This document shows, piece by piece, positions 1 through 5,851 of a stretch of 5,851 bases of DNA. The stretch spans positions 1 through 5,851 of the forward strand of contig JAEWLD010000121.1 in NCBI GenBank assembly GCA_023393485.1, written 5' to 3'. The DNA is from Bacteroidota bacterium. GTDB taxonomy: Bacteria > Bacteroidota > Bacteroidia > Flavobacteriales > Flavobacteriaceae. Position 1 is the stretch's first letter; each line of letters begins with the position of its first letter. The notes under the pieces are model-generated. The model searched no databases. It was given only the letters and a program-made list of their open reading frames with translations, and had not been told where the DNA came from. The position numbers and the translations under genes were made by a program.

Positions 1-1375
1 TTTCTACACGGCGCTCGGCAAAAAGCCGGTTTTGAGCATCGTCCAAAATTCATCAACCGGAGCCGCCACCAACATCATCGCTGGTTTGGCCATCGGTATG
101 AAATCGACTTTCTCTTCAGTGCTGTTGTTCGCAGCGGCTATCTGGGGTTCTTATACATTGGCAGGTTTCTATGGCGTTGCGATCGCGGCTTCTGCGATGA
201 TGGCAACTACAGCAATGCAATTGGCTATCGACGCATTCGGCCCGATTGCCGATAACGCAGGTGGCGTTGCCGAAATGAGCGAACTGCCAAAAGAAGTGCG
301 TCAGCGTACCGACGTTTTGGACTCGGTGGGCAACACGACTGCTGCCGTTGGTAAAGGTTTCGCAATCGCTTCTGCGGCATTGACTGCACTAGCTTTGTTC
401 GCGGCTTATGTGACCTTTACCGGAATCGACGGCATCAACATCTTCAAGGCAGACGTATTGTCTGCGCTTTTCATCGGTGGAATGATTCCGGTAGTTTTCT
501 CAGCACTTGCGATGCAATCTGTTGGTAAGGCTGCAATGGACATGGTAAACGAAGTACGCCGTCAATTCCGCGAAATTCCAGGTATCATGGAAGGCACGGG
601 CAAACCTGAGTACGGCAAATGCGTCGACATCTCAACAAAGGCGGCGCTCCGCGAAATGATGTTGCCTGGTGCAATCACAATCATCACCCCGATCCTCGTC
701 GGAATGTTCATGGGCGCCGAAGCATTGGGCGGTTATATGGCAGGTGTCTGCGTTTCTGGCGTTCTTTGGGCAATTTTCCAGAACAACGCCGGTGGTGCTT
801 GGGACAACGCTAAGAAATCTTTCGAAGCAGGTGTCATGATCAATGGCGAAATGACTTACAAAGGTTCAGACGCGCACAAAGCCGCCGTAACCGGTGATAC
901 AGTTGGCGATCCGTTTAAAGATACTTCCGGCCCGTCGATGAACATCCTGATCAAATTGACTTGTTTGGTTGGCTTGGTTATCGCCCCAATCCTGGGTGCA
1001 GGTCATCACGGCGCAGAAAGCGGTGCAAAAACCGAAATGACAATGAAATGCGGCAAATGCGATCCGGCAAAAATGGCGACAATGACCAAAGACGAGTGCG
1101 CAAAAATGTGTGACGAAAAGGGTTGTACTGCCGAAGAGAAAGAAATGTGCCTTTCGCATTACGACGCCAGCGGCAAATTCATCGGCGACATGAAATCGTG
1201 CTGCGCCGCTCCGGGCATGAAAGCAATGTCAAAAGAAGTCAGGATCGAAACCACAAATACAAATGGCAAAGTAAAGTCAATCGTGACTACAGAAACCGAC
1301 GGCAAAGTAAACACCCAGGTTTTTGAAGGAACAGAGGCCGAAGTCAACGCCAAACTCGATTCAATCAGGAAATAA
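1..1375 (+). CDS. hppA: Membrane-bound ion-pumping pyrophosphatase, C-terminal part (5' end outside window)
   Basis: Integral inner-membrane enzyme that hydrolyses cytoplasmic pyrophosphate and pumps H+ and/or Na+ outward. The reading frame is open from the left edge (first full codon at 2), so the TTG at 32 is internal and not a start. Visible family signatures are [16 protein letters not shown] (about 53-100), [13 protein letters not shown] (239-277), [10 protein letters not shown] (329-358), [10 protein letters not shown] (803-832) and [15 protein letters not shown] (893-937); the Asp/Lys/Glu-rich motifs belong to the Mg-pyrophosphate site. About seven hydrophobic segments fit TM10-16 of the 16-helix fold, the last ending near 1000. 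In [10 protein letters not shown], Ala and Gly replace the Lys and Thr of K+-independent enzymes, so a K+-dependent type is predicted. H+ versus Na+ specificity cannot be decided because the N-terminal half is missing. Beyond the last helix lies an extra tail of about 125 residues, described separately. Family assignment is very secure; the ion pumped is open. Confidence 0.97.
   Translation, partial: FYTALGKKPVLSIVQNSSTGAATNIIAGLAIGMKSTFSSVLLFAAAIWGSYTLAGFYGVAIAASAMMATTAMQLAIDAFGPIADNAGGVAEMSELPKEVRQRTDVLDSVGNTTAAVGKGFAIASAALTALALFAAYVTFTGIDGINIFKADVLSALFIGGMIPVVFSALAMQSVGKAAMDMVNEVRRQFREIPGIMEGTGKPEYGKCVDISTKAALREMMLPGAITIITPILVGMFMGAEALGGYMAGVCVSGVLWAIFQNNAGGAWDNAKKSFEAGVMINGEMTYKGSDAHKAAVTGDTVGDPFKDTSGPSMNILIKLTCLVGLVIAPILGAGHHGAESGAKTEMTMKCGKCDPAKMATMTKDECAKMCDEKGCTAEEKEMCLSHYDASGKFIGDMKSCCAAPGMKAMSKEVRIETTNTNGKVKSIVTTETDGKVNTQVFEGTEAEVNAKLDSIRK
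995..1372 (+). other. Cysteine-rich C-terminal extension of the pyrophosphatase
   Basis: Bacterial pyrophosphatases normally stop shortly after the last helix, here ending around LVIAPILG. This protein continues for about 125 hydrophilic residues. The first part (about 1049-1204) has eight cysteines in roughly 52 residues: a CGKC pair, then ECAKMC, KGC, EMC and a CC doublet, mixed with Lys, Asp, Glu and Met. The second part (about 1205-1372) has no cysteine. It contains [20 protein letters not shown], where GGCAAAGTAAA occurs twice at DNA level (1265-1275 and 1301-1311), and ends in a charged, probably helical stretch. In known structures of the family the C-terminus faces away from the cytoplasm, so the tail is inferred to be periplasmic. 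Metal binding or disulfide formation is possible; no function is established. Confidence 0.75.
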
Positions 1376-1398
1376 TTTCCTTTTGAAAATATTTATAG

Positions 1399-1428
1399 AA
1401 CGCCGGCATATCGCTGGCGTTTTTATTT
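1399..1428 (+). terminator. Intrinsic terminator of hppA
   Basis: The hairpin starts 23 bases after the hppA stop codon. AACGCCGGC (1399-1407) pairs with GCTGGCGTT (1413-1421) over nine base pairs including one G-U wobble, around the 5-base loop ATATC. A T-rich run TTTTATTT (1421-1428) follows. This closes the hppA transcript before the protease gene. Confidence 0.85.
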
Positions 1429-1460
1429 GTCAACAATCGCTCTAACCAGCTCATATTTAT

Positions 1461-1468
1461 TATATTTG
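1461..1468 (+). promoter_or_regulatory. Candidate Bacteroidota -7 promoter element of the protease gene
   Basis: TATATTTG matches the Bacteroidota sigma-A -7 consensus TAnnTTTG exactly. It lies 27 bases before the ATG at 1496, which would give a 5' leader of about 20 bases. I see no convincing TTG-type -33 element at the usual spacing; the nearest TTTG (1426-1429) is too far upstream. No Shine-Dalgarno sequence precedes the ATG, as is common in this phylum. In AT-rich intergenic DNA the match could arise by chance. Confidence 0.45.
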
Positions 1469-1495
1469 GCGACTTTACAACCTCAACTCCAACTT

Positions 1496-4400
1496 ATGAA
1501 AAGATCGCTACTGCTCGCAGCCTTATTTCTTAGCGCAGCGTTTTCGGCGCAATCGCAGACCGACAAGGCTTGGACTTCGGTAAAGGAAAAGAATTTCAAG
1601 ACGGCAAAAACCGCAGCCCGGATGTCTTTCCCAACCGAATTCAAAATGTTTAAACTCGACACTGACGCACTACGCCAGGCGTTATCAACGGCTCCCGTGC
1701 GGTTTACGGGCCGTCAGTCAGGCGTCGTTATTTCAATGCCGAACGTCGACGGCAATCTCGAACGTTTTGAAATGTTCGAAGCTTCCAATTTCGAGCCGGC
1801 ATTGCAGGCGCAATTTTCCAAAATCCGTTCATATGTCGGCCGCGGCATCGATGACAAACACGCAGTCCTTCGCATGAGCGTTGATCCATCGGGTGTACAA
1901 ACTGTCGTTTTCCGGACTGACAAACGCAACGAGTTTATGGAACCGCTTTCTGAAGATGGAACCGTTTACGCAATCTTCAACTCATCGCGCAACAAAGGTA
2001 ATTTGCCATTTGAATGTTATACGGAAGACACGGCAATTGCCCATGATTTGCAACTTCAGGCAGGCCAAACTTCAAGACTTTCCAGTTCAGGCGAATTGTT
2101 GACTTTCAGACTTGCGCTTTCCTGCAACGGCGAATACACGACCTTCCACGGCGGAACGGTTGCCGGTGCGCTCGCAGCGATGAACGCCACGATGACACGC
2201 GTGAATGGGGTTTTCGAAAAAGACCTTGCCATTCACATGAACATTATCGCCAACAATGATTTGGTGATATTCACCAATGCGTCTACCGATCCGTATACCA
2301 ACATGAATAACTGGAATGGCCAGTTGCAAACCACGCTGACCAATATAATCGGAAATGCCAATTATGACATCGGGCATATGTTCGGTGCGACCGGCGGCGG
2401 CGGAAACGCGGGCTGCATCGGTTGTGTTTGTGTCAACGGAAGCAAAGGCCGTGGCATTACATCGCCAGCCGACGGCATTCCGCAAGGTGATAATTTCGAC
2501 ATCGATTATGTAGCCCACGAAATGGGACATCAATTCGGCGCCAACCACACTTTTTCAAATGATGTTGAAGGTTCGGGCGTGAACGTTGAGCCCGGTTCGG
2601 GATCGACGATTATGGGCTACGCCGGAATTACCGCGCAGGACATCGCCGCACATTCCGACGATTATTTCGTCTACGCCAGCATCAAGCAGATTCAGGACAA
2701 TATGGTCAGTAAAACGTGTCCTGTCCGTACTACATTGACCGATGTTGCACCGGTTATGGATGCCGGACTCGATTATATCATCCCGAAAACCACGCCTTTC
2801 ATCCTGACCGGCTCAGGTACAGACGCCAATGGCGACGCGATTGCCTACTGCTGGGAACAAAATGACAGCGCAACCACGCAAACCGGCACCAATAGCCAGG
2901 CCTCGGCTACCAAAACCGGCGGCCCTAACTGGCGTTCGTATGATCCGACATCGTCGCCGAGCCGTTATTGCCCGCCATTGCCGCGCGTTGTAGCCAATCA
3001 AACCACGACCACTTTTAACGGAATCCGTTCTGAAGCGCTTAGCTCAGTGGCGCGCGAACTGAATTTTGTGCTTACCGGCCGCGACAATCTGCTCGGCGTC
3101 GGGCAGACCAATACCGATGCAATGAAAGTAACTGTAACCGCAGCTGCCGGGCCATTCGTGGTTACAGCGCCGAACACCAATATTTCGTGGGAAGCCGGAA
3201 GCAATCAAACGGTCACTTGGGATGTTGCCGGCACAACCGCAAATGGCGTGAACGCTGCTGCGGTCGACATTTTCCTGTCGACTGACGGCGGACAGTCTTT
3301 TGAGACCATGCTCGTGCAAAACGTACCGAATGACGGTTCAGAAATGATATCGGTTCCAAACATGGTCGGTACAACAAATCGCATTATGGTCAAAGGCCAC
3401 GATCACATTTTCTATGACATTTCGAATACCAACTTTGCGATAACCGCCGCATCTGTCCCGACGTTTGCCATCGCCACGCCAGCCGGAAGCGAGCAAACCA
3501 TGGCGGCTTGCCAGGGAATGCCAGTTAACTACACGCTGGCTTATGAAACATTTTCGGGTTTCAATGCGAACACGACTTTGAGCGCCTCGGGCCAACCCGC
3601 GGGAAGCAATGTTTCTTTCTCGCCGGCATCGATTGATTCAAACGGCAATATTACCGTCACGATTGACAACACGGCCGGCAGTACGCCAGGCTTCTATCCC
3701 GTTACGATAACGGCAACATCAGGCGCAATCACCAAAACGGTTTCGCTTTATTTCCAATTATTCAGTTCAGCATTCACAGGTGTTTCGCTAACGTCTCCGG
3801 CCAATGCGGAACTTGCGGTGAGCGTTTCGCCAACCTTGACCTGGACTGCTGATGCCAACGCTACGCTTTACGATGTTGAAATCGCTACCGACGATGCATT
3901 TTCAAACATGATTGCTTCAGCGACCGTGGCAACCAACAGCTACAGCGCGCCGTTGCTCAATGAGGCGACTACGTACTACTGGAGGATTTTGCCAAAAAAC
4001 AGCGCCTGTTCAGGCCAGTTCAGCGCTGCGAACCAGTTCCAGACCGGCCAGGTTGCCTGCGATGAATTTGTATCGGCCGACGTGCCGGTAACCATTTCGG
4101 CCAGTGGCGCCAATACCGTTGCCTCAGGACTCGACGTTGCCGATGCCGTAATCATATCGGGCTTGACCGTTACGGTCGATATTCAGCATACTTGGGTCAA
4201 CGACATTTCGGCCAAGCTGATCAGCCCTTCGGGAATTGAAGTCGATTTATTCGTCAACCCGTGCGCCAGTGCGAATTTGCAGGACATTGAAGCGACATTC
4301 TCAGATGACGGAACACCGTTGACCTGTGTGGCTGCAACCCCGACGATTACCGGGACGGTCGCGCCTGTATCGCCATTGTCTGCTTTTAACGGTGAAAATG

Positions 4401-4762
4401 CCGCAGGCCAATGGATTCTTGAAGTTTCCGATGCCTATAATCAGGACGGCGGGGCAATCAACGGTTGGAGCCTGAATATCTGCAGTACGCAGCCGCTTGG
4501 AGTTTCGATGCACGATGCATTTGATTTTGCGTTGTATCCAAACCCGAATAATGGTTCTTTCAACGTGTCGTTTACGCCAAATTCGGACGAAGTTAAAATC
4601 AGCGTCCACGACATTCGCGGTCGCAGAATTTTTGAGCAATCATATCACGCTGCAGGCATTTTCAACCAAAACCTCGAAATCAACAGCGCCCAGGCCGGAC
4701 TTTACCTGGTGACGGTTGAAAACGGTGCGGCCAAACAAGTCAGGAAAATCATAATTAAATAA
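1496..4762 (+). CDS. Secreted reprolysin-like zinc metalloprotease with P domain and T9SS type A sorting domain
   Basis: Predicted extracellular or cell-surface endopeptidase of 1088 residues; its substrate is unknown. The ATG at 1496 is chosen because it opens a clean Sec signal peptide (MKRSLLLAALFLSAAFSAQSQ, cleavage near residue 20). The frame also extends up to a TTG at 1427, but that lies inside the upstream terminator. Layout: signal peptide; a probable prodomain at about 21-200 with a single Cys174; catalytic domain at about 203-410 with the metzincin zinc site HEMGHQFGANH (341-351: His341, Glu342, His345, His351) and Met-turn Met373 in TIMGYAG; a PKD/Ig-like region at about 412-548; Ig-like modules at about 552-650 and 655-760; an FnIII-like module at about 763-853; a proprotein-convertase P domain at about 855-996 ending in GWSLNIC; and a T9SS type A tail at 1010-1088 starting DFALYPNPNNGSF and ending RKIIIK. 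The T9SS moves such proteins across the outer membrane and removes the tail. Terminators on both sides indicate a monocistronic unit. All key zinc-site residues are present, so it is probably active. Confidence 0.95.
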   Translation: MKRSLLLAALFLSAAFSAQSQTDKAWTSVKEKNFKTAKTAARMSFPTEFKMFKLDTDALRQALSTAPVRFTGRQSGVVISMPNVDGNLERFEMFEASNFEPALQAQFSKIRSYVGRGIDDKHAVLRMSVDPSGVQTVVFRTDKRNEFMEPLSEDGTVYAIFNSSRNKGNLPFECYTEDTAIAHDLQLQAGQTSRLSSSGELLTFRLALSCNGEYTTFHGGTVAGALAAMNATMTRVNGVFEKDLAIHMNIIANNDLVIFTNASTDPYTNMNNWNGQLQTTLTNIIGNANYDIGHMFGATGGGGNAGCIGCVCVNGSKGRGITSPADGIPQGDNFDIDYVAHEMGHQFGANHTFSNDVEGSGVNVEPGSGSTIMGYAGITAQDIAAHSDDYFVYASIKQIQDNMVSKTCPVRTTLTDVAPVMDAGLDYIIPKTTPFILTGSGTDANGDAIAYCWEQNDSATTQTGTNSQASATKTGGPNWRSYDPTSSPSRYCPPLPRVVANQTTTTFNGIRSEALSSVARELNFVLTGRDNLLGVGQTNTDAMKVTVTAAAGPFVVTAPNTNISWEAGSNQTVTWDVAGTTANGVNAAAVDIFLSTDGGQSFETMLVQNVPNDGSEMISVPNMVGTTNRIMVKGHDHIFYDISNTNFAITAASVPTFAIATPAGSEQTMAACQGMPVNYTLAYETFSGFNANTTLSASGQPAGSNVSFSPASIDSNGNITVTIDNTAGSTPGFYPVTITATSGAITKTVSLYFQLFSSAFTGVSLTSPANAELAVSVSPTLTWTADANATLYDVEIATDDAFSNMIASATVATNSYSAPLLNEATTYYWRILPKNSACSGQFSAANQFQTGQVACDEFVSADVPVTISASGANTVASGLDVADAVIISGLTVTVDIQHTWVNDISAKLISPSGIEVDLFVNPCASANLQDIEATFSDDGTPLTCVAATPTITGTVAPVSPLSAFNGENAAGQWILEVSDAYNQDGGAINGWSLNICSTQPLGVSMHDAFDFALYPNPNNGSFNVSFTPNSDEVKISVHDIRGRRIFEQSYHAAGIFNQNLEINSAQAGLYLVTVENGAAKQVRKIIIK
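4058..4483 (+). other. P domain (proprotein-convertase type) of the metalloprotease
   Basis: Residues 855-996 of the protease fit the P/Homo B domain: a start with DVPVTISASG, a central HTWVNDISAKLISPSG segment, then NGENAAGQWILEVSDAY and the closing GGAINGWSLNIC. In bacterial secreted proteases these beta-sandwich modules usually lie between the catalytic domain and the sorting tail and are thought to aid folding, stability or substrate contact. The boundary cysteines Cys855 and Cys996 could form a disulfide; that is inference. Confidence 0.88.
4523..4759 (+). other. T9SS type A C-terminal sorting domain of the metalloprotease
   Basis: The last 79 residues (1010-1088) show the conserved pattern of this domain: LYPNPNNGSFNVSF, then ISVHDIRGRRIFEQ, a QNLEINSAQAGLYLVTVE segment, and a basic end with KQVRKIIIK. 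This signal directs the protein through the type IX translocon and is normally cut off at the surface. It is the strongest evidence in the window for a Bacteroidota host. Confidence 0.95.
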
Positions 4763-4778
4763 CATGTTTGTTTTATAG

Positions 4779-4810
4779 AAATGCCTCGCTCAGTGCGGGG
4801 CATTTTTTTT
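4779..4810 (+). terminator. Intrinsic terminator of the metalloprotease gene
   Basis: AAATGCCTCGC (4779-4789) pairs with GCGGGGCATTT (4795-4805) over eleven base pairs including one wobble, around the loop TCAGT. An uninterrupted eight-T run spans 4803-4810. It begins 16 bases after the stop codon and separates the protease from the next gene. Confidence 0.92.
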
Positions 4811-4817
4811 AAATGGC

Positions 4818-4825
4818 TAACTTTA
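4818..4825 (+). promoter_or_regulatory. Weak candidate -7 element of the beta-propeller gene
   Basis: TAACTTTA matches seven of the eight positions of TAnnTTTG (counting the two free ones). It sits between the terminator and the preferred ATG at 4846, and would give a leader of about 15 bases. No -33 element is visible. The only ribosome-binding candidate is the purine-rich GAAAAAGAAA (4829-4838). Some new promoter is expected here because the upstream terminator is strong, but the exact site is uncertain. Confidence 0.25.
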
Positions 4826-4845
4826 ATGGCGAAAAAGAAATTACG

Positions 4846-5851
4846 ATGCACAAAATTACTTTGCTTACGACAATTCTCCTAAGCTGTACTGGCTTTGCCC
4901 AAACGCCCGACTGGACCTGGGGACATAATTACGAAAGCTTTAACCAGGACAGCCGAAGCATGACTGCGGTAGACTCCAGTGGCAACGTTTACCTTGTCGG
5001 CAATTTCAGATCGGCTTCGATTGCAATCGGGAATGAGACCCTGACCAACGTCGGAGCAGAAAATACCGGCGACATTTATATCGTCAAATTTGATGCTGAT
5101 GGCAACATCCTTTGGGTCAAAAGCGAAGGCGGACCGGGGTTTGACAGTGTCACGAGCGTTGCTGCCGATCAGTCCGGAAACGTGATCATCGCCGGCAATT
5201 TCAATAATTCGATCACTTTTGAAACGACTGCGGTGACCCATAACGGCAATGGCAGCTTTCTGGCAAAATACAATTCCGACGGCGATTTGGTTTGGGCGAA
5301 AACGAATTCGGGCCAAGCCGATATGTACAGCATTTACAGAATCAAAGCCGACGCGTCAGATAATATTTACATGACTGGCTTTTTCATTACGCCGACGGTC
5401 ACTTTCGGCAGCGAACTTCTGACCAATGAAAACTTCATGGCAGACACGGCAAACGGAACGGTGTTCGTTGCGAAGTTTGATGCCGATGGCAATCCGGTCT
5501 GGGCGAAAGGTGCGCAACGCACAGGCATTTGCAATTTCCACAATATCTCAAGCGACCTTGCAATCGACGAATCCGGGAATGTTTTTATCGGCGGCTATTT
5601 CTTCACCGATACGATTGAATTTGGTGGCGCTTTGATCCAAAACCAAAATTTCGGTCAGCCGTTCCCAAATGTTTTTATGGCGAAATACGATGCGTCGGGA
5701 AACTTGGAATGGGCGCGTTCGGTCACGCCCGGCGGCTTCCAAAACAATCATATTTATACTGTCAATACGGATAATTTGGGCAACGTTTACTTTTGCGGCA
5801 CTTTCGCGTCGTCAATTACGATTGACCAAATAACGTTGACCGCATCAGGTT
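4846..5851 (+). CDS. Secreted beta-propeller-like protein with SBBP-type repeats (3' end outside window)
   Basis: Exported protein of unknown function; 335 codons are visible, with no stop before the right edge. The ATG at 4846 is preferred because it starts a compact signal peptide, MHKITLLTTILLSCTGFAQ, with likely cleavage after FAQ and before TPDW. An in-frame ATG at 4813 would add 11 polar residues ahead of the signal. The mature part repeats a unit of about 60-70 residues: a DxSGNVYxxGxF strand pair, a variable stretch, then a (V/F)xAK(F/Y)DxDGNxxWAK segment. The repeated Trp falls at residues 90, 150, 219 and 289, and a fifth unit begins at about 306. This is typical of SBBP-like beta-propeller repeats in Bacteroidota surface proteins, which often end in a T9SS sorting tail; that end is not visible here. 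It follows the protease in the same direction but behind a strong terminator. No catalytic motif was seen, so a binding or structural role is more likely than an enzyme. Confidence 0.9.
   Translation, partial: MHKITLLTTILLSCTGFAQTPDWTWGHNYESFNQDSRSMTAVDSSGNVYLVGNFRSASIAIGNETLTNVGAENTGDIYIVKFDADGNILWVKSEGGPGFDSVTSVAADQSGNVIIAGNFNNSITFETTAVTHNGNGSFLAKYNSDGDLVWAKTNSGQADMYSIYRIKADASDNIYMTGFFITPTVTFGSELLTNENFMADTANGTVFVAKFDADGNPVWAKGAQRTGICNFHNISSDLAIDESGNVFIGGYFFTDTIEFGGALIQNQNFGQPFPNVFMAKYDASGNLEWARSVTPGGFQNNHIYTVNTDNLGNVYFCGTFASSITIDQITLTASG
4969..5851 (+). repeat. Tandem SBBP-like propeller repeats (four full units and a partial fifth)
   Basis: Unit starts can be placed at the Asp-Gly-Asn motifs: residues 43 (VDSSGNVYLVGNF), 108 (ADQSGNVIIAGNF), 169 (KADASDNIYMTGFF), 241 (AIDESGNVFIGGYF) and about 306 (VNTDNLGNVYFCGTF). 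The second signature follows at residues 77, 138, 206 and 276, as in IYIVKFDADGNILWVK and VFVAKFDADGNPVWAK. At DNA level TTTGATGCTGATGGCAA (5089-5105) and TTTGATGCCGATGGCAA (5476-5492) differ at one base. The spacing fits one repeat per propeller blade. Confidence 0.85.

Noticed and set aside
32..34. TTG as the start of hppA
   Set aside because: The frame is open to the left edge and the residues before it (YTALGKKPV) are part of the conserved pyrophosphatase core, so the gene is simply cut by the window.
866..1353. - strand frames opposite the cysteine-rich tail of hppA
   Set aside because: Their Cys/His/Phe-rich translations come from the antisense of Lys/Glu/Ala codons, and there is no start context or homology I can recognise.
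1427..1495. TTG start extending the protease N-terminus by 23 residues
   Set aside because: The TTG lies in the T-rich tail of the hppA terminator and upstream of the likely promoter. The ATG at 1496 begins a normal signal peptide.
1376..1495. Possible small RNA or riboswitch between hppA and the protease
   Set aside because: Apart from the terminator and the -7 element, the stretch is short and AT-rich, with no further hairpin or conserved core that I can identify.
2087..2548. 153-codon reading frame on the - strand inside the protease gene
   Set aside because: It lies opposite the conserved catalytic domain and has no recognisable domain, signal or ribosome site; it is a shadow of biased codon use.
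4826..4882. 18-codon + strand frame (MAKKKLRCTKLLCLRQFS) overlapping the propeller gene start
   Set aside because: Considered as a regulatory leader peptide, but it has no ribosome site, no pairing structures and no attenuator-like features; a chance ATG is the simpler reading.
4879..5316. 145-codon reading frame on the - strand
   Set aside because: It lies opposite the propeller repeats and even repeats in step with them (RIRFRPNQIAVGI-like segments), as expected for the antisense of a repeat protein.

Overview
The window comes from a member of the Bacteroidota, most likely the Flavobacteriia. The large secreted protease ends in a type A sorting domain of the type IX secretion system (T9SS), which is essentially confined to this phylum. 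An AT-rich element before it matches the Bacteroidota -7 consensus TAnnTTTG, and no start codon has a clear Shine-Dalgarno sequence. Base composition is fairly balanced for the group, so I do not name a genus.

Layout, all on the + strand: (1) positions 1-1375 hold the C-terminal part of a membrane-bound, ion-pumping pyrophosphatase (hppA), cut by the left edge. It carries an unusual cysteine-rich C-terminal tail. (2) Positions 1376-1495 hold an intrinsic terminator and a candidate promoter. (3) Positions 1496-4762 encode a complete 1088-residue secreted zinc metalloprotease of the reprolysin (M12B-like) type, with Ig/FnIII-like modules, a P domain and a T9SS tail. (4) Positions 4763-4845 hold a second intrinsic terminator and a weak promoter candidate. 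(5) Positions 4846-5851 hold the start of a secreted beta-propeller-like protein made of SBBP-type repeats. It runs off the right edge with no stop codon.

The three genes point the same way, but a strong terminator follows each of the first two, so they are probably separate transcription units and not a functional operon. The pyrophosphatase is an inner-membrane energy-coupling enzyme. The other two are exported proteins typical of flavobacterial secretomes; the protease is a visible T9SS client and the propeller protein may be one if its missing end carries the same tail. I see no RNA genes, mobile elements, CRISPR arrays or defence system. The most unusual item is the cysteine-rich tail of the pyrophosphatase; the rest looks like ordinary chromosomal content.
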